This document shows, piece by piece, positions 8,463 through 17,943 of a DNA stretch of 64,000 nt. Source of the DNA: UBA6059 sp964351595. GTDB taxonomy: Bacteria; Bacteroidota; Bacteroidia; Cytophagales; Cyclobacteriaceae. The notes under the pieces were generated by a model. It saw nothing but the letters and a program-made list of their open reading frames with translations. It was not told where the DNA came from and ran no database searches. Within the stretch, counting starts at the first letter, position 1. Every line of letters starts with the position of its first letter. Where the stretch lies: assembly GCA_964351595.1 (NCBI GenBank), contig CAYGOT010000010.1:37645-101644 (forward strand). Direction: 5' to 3'. A program made the position numbers and the translations under genes.

Positions 8463-8509
8463 GCATGCATACTATTTTTGATCTATATTTATACTCTGCA
8501 TGCATACTA
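8463..8509 (+). promoter_or_regulatory. Twin direct repeat upstream of fadJ-like gene
   Basis: The 12-mer GCATGCATACTA occurs at 8463-8474 and again at 8498-8509, start to start 35 bp, and ends 16 bases before the ATG at 8526. Each copy runs into a T-rich tail: TATTTTTG at 8473-8480 fits the Bacteroidota -7 consensus TAnnTTTG, and TAAATTTA at 8508-8515 nearly fits. No good TTG -33 box is at the right distance. The repeats may be operator sites of a fatty-acid regulator or a tandem promoter; nothing here tells which. Confidence 0.5.
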
Positions 8510-8525
8510 AATTTAGTTATACGAT

Positions 8526-10691
8526 ATGAACACTGACGTAGCTATTGAGAATGACTTTCTGTCCTTAGAGATAGCCGATGGTGTAGGCATTCTTTGGATG
8601 GATCTCAAGGGCGAGGAATGGAACAAGGTCACGCTAAGTATGGTCGGTGACTTTGAAGGAATATTAGAAGCCATTGAAACCGACCCGACCATTAAGGCTG
8701 TAGTGCTGATCAGCAAAAAGAAAGGCTTCATGGCTGGTGCTGATATCGAGGAATTCCTAAAGATGGGACCTGGTGAAGCCAAGTCGACGGCTGTAGTTGG
8801 ACACAAGCTGTTTGCTAGAATCGAGGATTGTGCCAAGCCTTTTGTATCTGCGATCCATGGTGCTTGTATGGGTGGGGGTACTGAGATTTCACTGGCCTGC
8901 GCCGCACGCATAGCTACCTCTCATTCCTCCACGGTGCTGGGCCTACCGGAAGTGAAGCTAGGCCTATTACCTGGCTTGGGAGGCACTTACCGACTACCGA
9001 GGCTTATTGGTTTGCAGAAAGCACTGGATATGATGCTAACAGGCAAGAACATCTATGCCCAACGCGCCTACAAGATGGGATTGGTCGATAGACTAGTTGA
9101 TCAACCCAAGCAACTAGAGGCAGCTAAGAAATTTGCCCTTGAAATAGCCGGGGGTAATTTCAAAAGAAAAGACAAGCGAACCACCACAGAGAAATTGTTG
9201 GAAGCTACCTCCGTCACTCGCAATATCATCTTTGATAAGGCCAGGCAAATGGTCATGCGCTCCACCTATGGTAACTACCCTGCACCACTTCAAATCTTAG
9301 CTTCCGTGAAGGACGGCTATGGCAAGCCCAGAGAAAAAGCATGGGAGCAGGAGTCCACCAAGTTTGACGGATTGATGCAAACCCCCGAGAGCAAGCAGCT
9401 CATCAATATCTTCTTCGGCATGAATGCCTTGAAGAAAAACCCAATGAAGGATCAGGTGAAGCCTGTCAAAACTTTGGGGATGCTCGGAGCGGGTCTCATG
9501 GGTGAGGGTATCGCTGAAGTGAGCGTCAACAATGGCATGGAAGTCTTACTTAAAGACATCAACCTGGACATGCTCACACAGGCAAAGAAGAATATCTGGA
9601 AGGCTTTTTCTAAAAAGGTAAAGTACAAGACGATTCCTGGCGCTGAGGCAGAGCGATTAATCGGCAATGTGCATACCGGCCTTGACTTCACTGGATATGA
9701 CAAAGCTGATATGGTCATTGAAGCGGTGTTCGAAGACCTTGACCTCAAGCATAAAGTACTCCAAGAGACGGAAGCGGCTATTGGTGAGCAATGTGTCTTT
9801 GCCAGTAATACCTCAGCACTACCGATCTCGGCTATCGCCAATAAAGCCAAGCGACCTGAGAATGTGATCGGAATGCATTATTTCTCTCCGGTGCAGAAGA
9901 TGCCACTTTTGGAGATTGTGGTAACAGAGAAGACTGCAGACTGGGTAACAGCTACTGCACTTGAGGTAGGCATCCGCCAGGGCAAGACATGCATCGTAGT
10001 GAAAGATGGCCCTGGCTTCTATACGACCAGGATCCTCGCCCCATACATGAATGAAGCGCTTCTACTTCTTGAAGAAGGCGCAGACATACTTCAGTTAGAC
10101 AAGGCCATGAAGAAATTCGGATTTCCGGTAGGTCCAATCACACTCATGGATGAGGTGGGTATAGATGTCGGTGCACATATCAATAGAGGTGAACTGCGGA
10201 CATTCTTCGATCAGCGAGGTGCTGAATCCTCCAATGCCATGGAGGCTCTGGAGGAGGCGGGCTACAAAGGCCGAAAGAATAAAAAGGGGTTCTTGCTCTA
10301 CGATGATAAGACAGGCAAGAAAGTGCGCGGCAAGGCTAATGAAGAGATCTATGAGCATTTTGGAGGATCAAAGCGAAAGAACTTTTCCGATGAGGAAATC
10401 CAGGATCGCATGTCACTTATTATGATCAATGAAGCTGCGCTATGTCTGCAGGAAAAAATCATCAAAGAGGCTAGAGATGGAGATATCGGTGCAGTATTTG
10501 GCCTTGGGTTCCCACCGTTCAGAGGTGGTCCATTCAGGTATGTAGATGCTGTTGGCGCTCAAGAAATCGTCAATAAAATGAATGAACTTTTGACAAAAGG
10601 TAAGCGCTTTACACCCGCTCCGATACTCGATGAGTACGCAAAAACGAATAAAAAATTTTACAACCAGGGAGCCCCTGGACCAACTAATTAG
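8526..10691 (+). CDS. fadJ: FadJ-like multifunctional enoyl-CoA hydratase / 3-hydroxyacyl-CoA dehydrogenase
   Basis: A 721-residue two-enzyme protein. Residues ~1-200 are the crotonase domain with both catalytic glutamates, Glu120 (GGGTEISLA) and Glu142 (LPEVKLG). The NAD-binding domain begins at GMLGAGLMGEG (about 318-328), with catalytic His451 in GMHYFSPVQKMP. The C-terminal domains include the closing GFPPFRGGPFRY block. It hydrates enoyl-CoA and oxidises the 3-hydroxyacyl-CoA, passing product to a thiolase. It opens the oxidation island and is likely transcribed with the acyl-CoA dehydrogenase 69 bp downstream. The closest named analogue is the trifunctional-protein alpha chain, so its thiolase partner is probably the FadI-type gene at 1.4 kb. 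Confidence 0.92.
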   Translation: MNTDVAIENDFLSLEIADGVGILWMDLKGEEWNKVTLSMVGDFEGILEAIETDPTIKAVVLISKKKGFMAGADIEEFLKMGPGEAKSTAVVGHKLFARIEDCAKPFVSAIHGACMGGGTEISLACAARIATSHSSTVLGLPEVKLGLLPGLGGTYRLPRLIGLQKALDMMLTGKNIYAQRAYKMGLVDRLVDQPKQLEAAKKFALEIAGGNFKRKDKRTTTEKLLEATSVTRNIIFDKARQMVMRSTYGNYPAPLQILASVKDGYGKPREKAWEQESTKFDGLMQTPESKQLINIFFGMNALKKNPMKDQVKPVKTLGMLGAGLMGEGIAEVSVNNGMEVLLKDINLDMLTQAKKNIWKAFSKKVKYKTIPGAEAERLIGNVHTGLDFTGYDKADMVIEAVFEDLDLKHKVLQETEAAIGEQCVFASNTSALPISAIANKAKRPENVIGMHYFSPVQKMPLLEIVVTEKTADWVTATALEVGIRQGKTCIVVKDGPGFYTTRILAPYMNEALLLLEEGADILQLDKAMKKFGFPVGPITLMDEVGIDVGAHINRGELRTFFDQRGAESSNAMEALEEAGYKGRKNKKGFLLYDDKTGKKVRGKANEEIYEHFGGSKRKNFSDEEIQDRMSLIMINEAALCLQEKIIKEARDGDIGAVFGLGFPPFRGGPFRYVDAVGAQEIVNKMNELLTKGKRFTPAPILDEYAKTNKKFYNQGAPGPTN

Positions 10692-10760
10692 CATTCAGCT
10701 GATGGCAACATGGCTACCTAAAACCAATACTGATTTACAAACGGACTTTATTTAAAAGAT

Positions 10761-12563
10761 ATGGCAAAGCAATATTACTCCCCCCGCAACCTGAAGTTTC
10801 TACTCTATGAAACTCACAATGCAGAAGAGCTTCTCCAGTATGAGCGATTTGCGCATATGGACAAAGAGACGATGGATATGATGCTGGAAACAGCACAGCA
10901 GATTGGTGATACCCACCTTTATCCACAGCTCAAGCCAATGGACAGAGAAGAGCCAGAGGCAAAGGATGGCAAAGTAACAGTGCACCCCAAAGTGGGCACA
11001 TGGCTTAAGGAAATGGGCGAAGGTGGGTGGTTGAGTGTCAACGCGCCACTTGACTCAGGTGGAATGCAGGCACCTACGACCCTGGAGTCCTGCTTCAGTT
11101 TTATTTTCCAGGCTGCAAATAACGGCGTTTATCCCTATGTCGGCTTAACCAAGGGAGCGGCTAATCTTATTGAGTCTTTCGGCACCCAGGAGTTGAAGGA
11201 AGAATACTTGCCCAATATGTATGCTGGCAAGTCCACCGGTACCATGTGCCTCACCGAGCCGGATGCCGGCAGCTCACTATCAGATATGAAGACAAGTGCG
11301 ACACCTCAATCTGACGGCAGCTACAAAATCAAAGGCCAAAAAATATTCATTACATCTGGTGATCACCAGCACGCAGACAATATCATTCACCTCTTGCTAG
11401 CGCGAATAGATGGAGCACCAGCGGGTACAAAAGGGATTTCTCTTTTCGTCGTGCCCAAGCTTCGCAAAGAAGGCGATAAAATGGTGCCAAATGATATAAT
11501 AGCTGCAAGCATTTTCCACAAGATGGGCCAGAAGTCAGCGCCTGCCTGTCACATGGTGATGGGTGAGAAGGACAACTGCATAGGTTACCTTGTGGGACAG
11601 CCCAATAAGGGCTTAACGTACATGTTCCAGATGATGAATGAAGCCAGGATCATGGTAGGTGTTACAGGTGTATCGATAGCATCAGCAGCCTACTACTCAT
11701 CGCTCGAGTACGCTAACGAACGACCTCAGGGACGTAAGCTCAATGAGAAAGACCCACTGAAGCCGCCTACGATGATCATCAACCATCCTGATGTGAAGCG
11801 CATGCTTTTAATGCAAAAAGCGATTGTAGAAGGAAGCCTTTCATTGGTATTGGAGTGTGCGAAGTATCACGACCTTTCTCATACCACTTCAGGAGATGAA
11901 AAGCACAAGTATGCGTTACTGTTGGATTTGCTAACGCCAATTGCCAAGACGTTCCCTTGCGAGTACGGTATCACGAGTGTAAGTAATGCACTTCAAGTAT
12001 TTGGCGGTTATGGCTTCACTACTGATTTTGAGCTAGAGCAGTTCTACAGAGACATTAGAATTACCACTATTTATGAAGGCACTACGGGAATCCAATCACT
12101 CGACCTTCTCGGCAGAAAGGTCACACAGTCCAATGGTAAGAGCCTACAATATTTAAGGTCTATGATCGGCATGACCATCGCCGAGGCAAAGACACATGAC
12201 GATCTTAAGCGGTACGCGGATCAACTGGATAATGAGGTACAAAGAATGGGGCAGGTAACTTCACACCTATTACAGTTTGCATTAAAAGGTGACAATGAGC
12301 GATTCCTGGCAGATGCCAATTTGTACATGGATCTCTTCTGTATCGTCACAATCGGATGGCAGTGGTTGAAGCAAGCCGCGGTAGCGAAGAAAGAAATCAT
12401 CACCAACAACCCACAGGGATCTGAGCTTGACTTCTACGAAAGTAAAGTACACACGATGAAGTACTGGTTCCACTATGAGATGCCTAAGACCCAAGGTCTG
12501 GCGACTAGGTTGATGGATGATGAGGTGCTGACGATTACCGATCGTACTGAAATTTTCGCTTAA
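10761..12563 (+). CDS. Acyl-CoA dehydrogenase, long form with C-terminal extension
   Basis: A 600-residue flavoenzyme that makes the 2,3-double bond in acyl-CoA. It shows TMCLTEPDAGSSLSD and QKIFITSGDH for FAD and substrate contacts, and the catalytic base Glu439 in IYEGTTGIQS. The length is about 200 residues above the classical 380-400; the extra C-terminal part (~460-600) corresponds to the acyl-CoA dehydrogenase C-terminal-like domain seen in large FadE types. It lies between fadJ and a second dehydrogenase of different type, which suggests division of labour by chain length or branching. The ATG at 10761 gives a normal N-terminus (MAKQYYSPRNLKFLL). Confidence 0.92.
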   Translation: MAKQYYSPRNLKFLLYETHNAEELLQYERFAHMDKETMDMMLETAQQIGDTHLYPQLKPMDREEPEAKDGKVTVHPKVGTWLKEMGEGGWLSVNAPLDSGGMQAPTTLESCFSFIFQAANNGVYPYVGLTKGAANLIESFGTQELKEEYLPNMYAGKSTGTMCLTEPDAGSSLSDMKTSATPQSDGSYKIKGQKIFITSGDHQHADNIIHLLLARIDGAPAGTKGISLFVVPKLRKEGDKMVPNDIIAASIFHKMGQKSAPACHMVMGEKDNCIGYLVGQPNKGLTYMFQMMNEARIMVGVTGVSIASAAYYSSLEYANERPQGRKLNEKDPLKPPTMIINHPDVKRMLLMQKAIVEGSLSLVLECAKYHDLSHTTSGDEKHKYALLLDLLTPIAKTFPCEYGITSVSNALQVFGGYGFTTDFELEQFYRDIRITTIYEGTTGIQSLDLLGRKVTQSNGKSLQYLRSMIGMTIAEAKTHDDLKRYADQLDNEVQRMGQVTSHLLQFALKGDNERFLADANLYMDLFCIVTIGWQWLKQAAVAKKEIITNNPQGSELDFYESKVHTMKYWFHYEMPKTQGLATRLMDDEVLTITDRTEIFA

Positions 12564-12565
12564 CC

Positions 12566-12683
12566 CTACTTTGTCAAGCTTGTGCACATGCAGTGTCCTT
12601 GTCAGATTGAGCTTGTCGAAATCTAAATCAAATAGACATTTCGAGATTCTTAAGGTGACAGTCAATCTAGAATGACAAAGTAG
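12566..12683. repeat. 118-bp intergenic element with 11-bp terminal inverted repeats
   Basis: The element starts CTACTTTGTCA and ends TGACAAAGTAG, perfect 11-bp inverted ends. Inside, TGAGCTTGTCGAAATCT is answered by ATTTCGAGATTCTTAAGG, so the whole can fold into a long hairpin. Its inner words (GTCAG..TGAGCT.GTCGAA and AGG.TGACAGTC) match the repeats at 24596-24666 and 25105-25255, so it belongs to the same family. It fills nearly the whole gap between two acyl-CoA dehydrogenase genes and contains no gene. Confidence 0.75.
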
Positions 12684-12698
12684 GCAAAATTCAGATAT

Positions 12699-14258
12699 AT
12701 GAAATCACCGTATTTCAATGAAGATCACGTCCTTTTCCGGCAGTCGGTCAAGGACTTTGTCGATAGAGAGGTAAGACCTCATATCGAGGAATGGGAGAAG
12801 CAAGAGCAAATTCCCAGAGCGGTCTGGAAGAAAATGGGCGACCTTGGTTTCCTGGGCCTCAACTACCCGGAGAAATACGGGGGAAGTGAAGCTGATTTCT
12901 TCTATTCAGTAGCTTTTGTCGAGGAACTTGCAAGATGCGGTGCAGCCGGTCTACCTGCAGCGGTAAGCGTTCACCAGTACATGGCTACAGCGCATATCTC
13001 GGAGGCGGGTTCGGAAGAACTAAAAGAGAAATATCTTAAGCCCGCAATTGCAGGAGATATGATCGCGGCACTTGCCATTTCAGAGCCACATGCCGGCTCT
13101 AATGTAGCGGGCATCAAAACCAGGGCAGTCAAACAGGGTGACCATTACATTATTAATGGATCGAAGACCTTTATCACCAATGGTGTGTATTCGGACTTTG
13201 TCACGACAGCCGTAGTGACGGATCCCGATGCTGGCGTTGGAGGTATCAGTCTGATGGTGATTGATAAGAATACTCCTGGTTTCACCACTAATAAGCTCAA
13301 AAAGATGGGCTGGCATAGCTCGGATACGGGTGAGCTTTTCTTTGAAAACGTAAAAGTCCCCGTTTCCAATCTGATTGGAGAGGAAGGTCGTGGCTTTTAC
13401 TACATCATGGATAGTTTTCAGCTAGAGCGGCTTGTCGGAGCTATCATGGCGGTCGGTGGGTGCGAAGACACACTGGACACGACACTTAGGTACATGAAGG
13501 AGCGTGAGGCATTCGGACGACCTATCGCCAAGTTCCAGGCACTTCGACATAAGATCGCAGACTTAGCGGCTGAGACCGAATCACTGAAGCAGTTTGTCCA
13601 TCATACTGCCTGGCTACATCAGCAAGGCGAGTTTGCTGTCAAGCAATGTTCTATGGCCAAGCTGCTAGGTTCAGAGCTCGGCAAGAAGGTGGCAGATGAA
13701 TGTCTTCAGATGTTCGGTGGCTATGGTTACATGCAGGACTTTCCTATTGAAAGAATGTACCGTGATGCGAGAGTCGGTACGATTGTAGGAGGTACTTCCG
13801 AGATCATGCGTGAGATCATTTCTAAGACGGTGATAGATGATACGAACTACGACTCGGCTTATAAAGGAGACCATAAGCCGAAAGCACAAACAAATAAACA
13901 GGAAACAAAAGCAGCACCAGTTATGGATAAGAAGCCAGAAGTAGCTAAGGAAATCATCAGGTCATTGGAATCAAGGTTCAGGCCTGAGAAGGCAGGAGAC
14001 TTTGAAGCCGTATTCCACTTTGACATTGCAGGAAACAACGGTGGTCAGTTTACAGCTGTCATCGGTAACGGCGAATGCAAGGTCAAGGAAGGTCATGAGG
14101 GAGATGCAACATGTACGGTAGCCACGAAGGATACTGTCTATGAAGAAATAGAACTGGGCAAACGAAATCCAGAAATGGCTGTGATGATGGGCAAAATCAA
14201 AATCAGCAACATTGGCGAGATGTTGAAGTTTTCCAAACTCTTCCATCGGTTGTTTTAG
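12699..14258 (+). CDS. LCAD-like acyl-CoA dehydrogenase fused to a C-terminal SCP2 domain
   Basis: 519 residues. Positions ~1-385 are an acyl-CoA dehydrogenase (AISEPHAGSNVAG, YGYMQDFPIERMYRDA). The usual catalytic Glu near the end is Gly364 in VGGTSEIMREI, as in long-chain and isovaleryl-CoA dehydrogenases, whose base sits earlier; Glu243 in QLERLVGAI is in that place. After a polar linker (~386-409), residues 410-519 form an SCP2/sterol-carrier domain (RFRPEKAGDFEAVFHFDIAG ... NIGEMLKFSKLF). SCP2 domains hold fatty acyl-CoAs and sterols. The same domain type opens the racemase gene at 18311, with clear sequence kinship. No stop or frameshift separates the parts. A branched- or long-chain substrate is inferred. 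Confidence 0.88.
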   Translation: MKSPYFNEDHVLFRQSVKDFVDREVRPHIEEWEKQEQIPRAVWKKMGDLGFLGLNYPEKYGGSEADFFYSVAFVEELARCGAAGLPAAVSVHQYMATAHISEAGSEELKEKYLKPAIAGDMIAALAISEPHAGSNVAGIKTRAVKQGDHYIINGSKTFITNGVYSDFVTTAVVTDPDAGVGGISLMVIDKNTPGFTTNKLKKMGWHSSDTGELFFENVKVPVSNLIGEEGRGFYYIMDSFQLERLVGAIMAVGGCEDTLDTTLRYMKEREAFGRPIAKFQALRHKIADLAAETESLKQFVHHTAWLHQQGEFAVKQCSMAKLLGSELGKKVADECLQMFGGYGYMQDFPIERMYRDARVGTIVGGTSEIMREIISKTVIDDTNYDSAYKGDHKPKAQTNKQETKAAPVMDKKPEVAKEIIRSLESRFRPEKAGDFEAVFHFDIAGNNGGQFTAVIGNGECKVKEGHEGDATCTVATKDTVYEEIELGKRNPEMAVMMGKIKISNIGEMLKFSKLFHRLF

Positions 14259-14375
14259 TTAACCGCTGAGAGAAGCACTTATTATCCCTCTCCATGAGCG
14301 GGTTTGAGAGAGGTTCTTTAAAACTTCTCTCAATGAATCGAAAGAAAAGTTGAAACAAGAATAAACACATTAACA

Positions 14376-15578
14376 ATGGCAGATGCATACATATTTGATG
14401 CGGTACGTACACCCCGCGGCAAGCGCAAAGGCTCAATGTGGGAGGTAACTCCTACGCAGCTGGTAGTTACGCTACTCAAAGCGCTAAAAGAAAGAAATAA
14501 CCTGGACACCAGTCAGCTAGAAGACTTGATCCTTGGCTGTGTCACGCAGGTAATGGAGCAAGGAGGTAATATCGCTAAGACAGCTGTTCAGCAGGCAGGT
14601 TATGACAACCAGGTTTCTGGTATGACTATCAACCGCTTCTGCGCTTCCGGCCTGGAGGCCTTCAACATTGCTGCCGCTAAAATCATGTCGGGTCAAATTG
14701 ATCTCATAATTGCAGGTGGTGTAGAGTCTATGTCACGCGTGCAGATGGGCAGTGATGGAGGTTCCATTTTCATGGATCCAGCTGTGTCGTTTGATCAGTA
14801 CTTTGTCCCTCAGGGTATCTCAGCTGATTTGATTGCCACCAAATGGGGTTATAGTAGAGACATGCTCGATCAGTATGCCGTACAGTCTCAGGATCGAGCC
14901 GCCAAGGCCTGGGAAAAGGGAGCATTCGCTAAATCCATTATTCCTGTTAAGGACATCAACGGGTTCACTATTCTCGATAGAGATGAAAATGTCCGACCTG
15001 GAACAACTAAAGAGATCCTCGCAGGTCTCAACCCATCCTTTGAGATGATGGGCGCCATGGGAGGTTTTGATAATGTAGCGCTACAGAAATACCCCGAACT
15101 AGAGAAAATTAATCACGTGCACCATCCCGGTAACTCCTCGGCGATAGTGGATGGAGCCGCTCTGATTTTGATGGGTTCCAAAGAAATGGGGGAAGCCCTC
15201 GGCCTTACTCCTCGCGCGAAGGTCAAGGCCTTTTCTGTCGTCGGAACAGAGCCTACTATCATGCTGACCGGTCCTGGTCCAGCTACACATAAGGCCCTGA
15301 AGAAAGCCGGAATGGACAAAAATGACATTGACTTATATGAAGTGAATGAGGCTTTTGCAGGTATGATCATGCGCTTTCTGGATGATGTACCAATTGATCA
15401 GGACAAGCTTAATGTTAACGGCGGAGCTATCGCAATGGGTCATCCCCTTGGTGCGACGGGTAACATTATTCTGGGTACAGTACTCGACGAACTCGAGGCT
15501 CAGGACAAAGAAGTAGGTGCTGCGGCCCTCTGCATCGGTGGAGGTATGGGTGTGGCAACAATTGTAGAGAGAGTATAA
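14376..15578 (+). CDS. fadA: FadA-type acetyl-CoA acyltransferase (thiolase)
   Basis: A 400-residue thiolase with Cys89 (NRFCASGLEA), His356 (AMGHPLGATG) and Cys386 (LCIGGGMG), all three active-site blocks in classical form. It ends 9 bp before the next gene, a hydratase/dehydrogenase, which makes the pair a fadA-fadB-like operon and distinguishes it from the FadI-type thiolase at 1.4 kb. Its role would be the final thiolytic step of beta-oxidation, or acetoacetyl-CoA cleavage. The name fadA rests on motif type and pairing; substrate length cannot be read from the sequence. Confidence 0.9.
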   Translation: MADAYIFDAVRTPRGKRKGSMWEVTPTQLVVTLLKALKERNNLDTSQLEDLILGCVTQVMEQGGNIAKTAVQQAGYDNQVSGMTINRFCASGLEAFNIAAAKIMSGQIDLIIAGGVESMSRVQMGSDGGSIFMDPAVSFDQYFVPQGISADLIATKWGYSRDMLDQYAVQSQDRAAKAWEKGAFAKSIIPVKDINGFTILDRDENVRPGTTKEILAGLNPSFEMMGAMGGFDNVALQKYPELEKINHVHHPGNSSAIVDGAALILMGSKEMGEALGLTPRAKVKAFSVVGTEPTIMLTGPGPATHKALKKAGMDKNDIDLYEVNEAFAGMIMRFLDDVPIDQDKLNVNGGAIAMGHPLGATGNIILGTVLDELEAQDKEVGAAALCIGGGMGVATIVERV

Positions 15579-15587
15579 AGAACGATC

Positions 15588-17732
15588 ATGAGTGCACAGA
15601 TAGACAACAGCATACTTACATACGAAGTAGACAATGATGGGATCGCAGTGATCACCGTCGATATGAAGGACTACCCAACCAACGTCCTCAATGACAAGAC
15701 GATACCCGCTATACTGGATGCGGCGAGACAAGCCATAGCTGATGATAAGGTCATCGGGGTGGTAATCGCATCCGCGAAACAGGATTTCATCGCAGGAGCC
15801 GATCTCAAGCATTTTATAGGCTTAACAGACCGTGAGACGGTCTTCAAGCAAGTTGTAGAGATGAACAAAGGCTTCATCGAGATGGAGACCAGTGGTAAGC
15901 CCTTCGTGGCAGCCATCAACGGCAATACATTGGGAGGCGGATACGAGGTAGCGCTCGGTTGCCATCACCGAATTGCCTGGAACGATGCAGGCTATAAGAT
16001 TGGCCTACCGGAAGTCACACTGGGCCTCTTGCCAGGGGGTGGAGGCACACAGCGTCTACCGCGAATGATTGGTATTGAGAAAGCCCTGCAAATTATCGTC
16101 CAGGGTCAGCAACTGCGACCTGACGCGGCAATGAAGCAAGGGCTCATCGAGCAGCTGGTAGATAGCCTCGAAGACCTTGTGCCTACCGCAAAGCGCTGGA
16201 TCAAGGAGGTCGGCACAAAGGAGCAGCCATGGAATGCGAAGAGATTCAAAGTGCCCTGTGGAGAAGTGATGTCTCCTAAAATAGCACAGACCTTCGGAGC
16301 GGGTACAGCACTGACGCGTGGGAAGACCAAAGGCAACTACCCTTCTGCGCAATATGCCATGAGTTGCGTGTACGAAGGTCTTCAGCTCCCAATAGAGCGA
16401 GCAATTATCGTGGAGGCCCGCTATTTTGTAAAGTCGCTATTTAGCAAAGAGGCACGTAACATCATTCGTACGGGCTTCTTCAACATTGGCAAAGCCAACA
16501 AAGGAGGAGCGCGCCCTAAGGATATCGAAAAATTCGAATTCAAGAAGATTGGAATCTTAGGTGCGGGTATGATGGGTGCAGGAATAGCCTATGTAACGGC
16601 TAAGGCAGGCCTGGACTGTGTTCTCAAGGATGTTTCTCAGGAAGCTGCAGATACTGGTAAATCCTACAGCACAGGATTGTTAGACAAGGCAATAGCTAAA
16701 GGCTATGGTACTGCTGAAAAGAAGGAAACCGTCCTTTCCAAGATTAAAGCTACCGATAAGGTCGCTGACCTTGAGGGTTGTGACTTGATCATCGAGGCAG
16801 TGTTTGAAAGTCGGGAACTCAAAGCAACTGTAACCAAAGAAACGGAAGCTGTGATGATGGAGAATGGCATTTTTGCGTCCAATACCTCAACACTTCCCAT
16901 CACAGGTTTAGCGGAAGCTTCAAAGAAACCCGAGAACTTCATCGGCCTTCACTTCTTCTCACCTGTGGATAAGATGCCACTAGTTGAGATCATCATGGGC
17001 GAAAAGACCTCTGATTATGCCCTCGCAGCTGCAATCGACTATGTGATGAAGATCAAGAAGACGCCAATTGTAGTAAACGACAGTCGTGGCTTCTTCACTT
17101 CGAGAGTGTTTAGCACTTTCACAAATGAAGGCATGGGACTGTTGCTTGAAGGAACACCTCCCGCATTGATTGAAAATGCTGCGCTGGATGTTGGAATGCC
17201 TGTGGGTCCTCTGGCTGTGACCGATGAAGTCAATCTTGGACTGGTGATGAAGATTCTCCGTCAAACGGAGATCGACCTTGACAGAAAGGATGACTCTGCG
17301 GCTGCTAAAGTCGCCCCAATCATGGTAGAGCAGTTTGATCGACCAGGCAAGCGCCAGGGTAAAGGCTTCTACGAGTATCCTGAAAAGGGTAAGAAGCATC
17401 TATGGCCGGAATTGAGCGGCCACTTCCCTGAAAAGGAAGACCACCCATCTTATGAAGAGATCAAGACGAGGTATCTCTCTATTATGGCCTTGGAAACCTA
17501 CAGATGTCTTGAAGAAGGTGTGCTGACCAAGGGAGAAGATGGTGATGTAGGTTCCATTCTAGGGTTTGGTTTTCCAATCTATACTGGAGGGGCCATTAGC
17601 TACATCGACTATGTTGGTGTACAGCAGTTCGTAGAAAACTGCGACGGCTTTGCGCAGAAGTATGGTGACCGTTTCAACGTGCCTGATTCCTTGAGAGAGC
17701 GAGCCCGAAAAAGTGAGCCCGTAATCGCTTAA
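15588..17732 (+). CDS. fadB: Second FadB/FadJ-like multifunctional hydratase-dehydrogenase
   Basis: 714 residues with the same layout as the 8.5-kb gene but clearly diverged. The crotonase part has Glu120 (GGGYEVALG) and Glu142 (LPEVTLG). The Rossmann start is GILGAGMMGAG (about 323-333), and His455 sits in GLHFFSPVDKMP. All catalytic residues are kept, so it should be active. It is translated just after the FadA-type thiolase (9-bp gap), giving a complete second beta-oxidation module. Two full modules in one island suggest separate substrate classes or regulation. The label fadB follows from the pairing and is tentative. Confidence 0.9.
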   Translation: MSAQIDNSILTYEVDNDGIAVITVDMKDYPTNVLNDKTIPAILDAARQAIADDKVIGVVIASAKQDFIAGADLKHFIGLTDRETVFKQVVEMNKGFIEMETSGKPFVAAINGNTLGGGYEVALGCHHRIAWNDAGYKIGLPEVTLGLLPGGGGTQRLPRMIGIEKALQIIVQGQQLRPDAAMKQGLIEQLVDSLEDLVPTAKRWIKEVGTKEQPWNAKRFKVPCGEVMSPKIAQTFGAGTALTRGKTKGNYPSAQYAMSCVYEGLQLPIERAIIVEARYFVKSLFSKEARNIIRTGFFNIGKANKGGARPKDIEKFEFKKIGILGAGMMGAGIAYVTAKAGLDCVLKDVSQEAADTGKSYSTGLLDKAIAKGYGTAEKKETVLSKIKATDKVADLEGCDLIIEAVFESRELKATVTKETEAVMMENGIFASNTSTLPITGLAEASKKPENFIGLHFFSPVDKMPLVEIIMGEKTSDYALAAAIDYVMKIKKTPIVVNDSRGFFTSRVFSTFTNEGMGLLLEGTPPALIENAALDVGMPVGPLAVTDEVNLGLVMKILRQTEIDLDRKDDSAAAKVAPIMVEQFDRPGKRQGKGFYEYPEKGKKHLWPELSGHFPEKEDHPSYEEIKTRYLSIMALETYRCLEEGVLTKGEDGDVGSILGFGFPIYTGGAISYIDYVGVQQFVENCDGFAQKYGDRFNVPDSLRERARKSEPVIA

Positions 17733-17745
17733 GAATTAAATGGAG

Positions 17746-17943
17746 CTATTTCTCTAGCTTTTCCAGTCTGAGATTTAGCTCCTCTATTTTTGCATGGATG
17801 ATGTCTAGCTCTGCGTCTTTCACGGCTTCCACTTCTTCAAAGGCTTGATCTAAAGCGTTTATCCTATCTCTTAGAAATTGCATTTTAGCACCTGTAACCG
17901 CGCGAATTTGCTCTACTTTCTTATTTAGTTCTTGAATAGTCAT
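17746..17943 (-). CDS. Small coiled-coil protein
   Basis: A 65-residue reading frame on the minus strand between two plus-strand genes, with ATG start and no overlap. Apart from a short N-terminal helix, the whole chain has heptads of Leu/Ile/Val with Glu/Lys flanks (for example IIHAKIEELNLRLEKLEK), so a parallel coiled coil is likely. I do not recognise a family. Its start faces the start of another small coiled-coil gene (18040) across 96 bp, and the two may interact; that is only a suggestion from arrangement. Confidence 0.5.
   Translation of the reverse strand: MTIQELNKKVEQIRAVTGAKMQFLRDRINALDQAFEEVEAVKDAELDIIHAKIEELNLRLEKLEK

Noticed and set aside
15333..15812. 159-codon minus-strand frame
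   Set aside because: Antisense across the fadA-fadB junction; both plus-strand genes have full catalytic motifs there.
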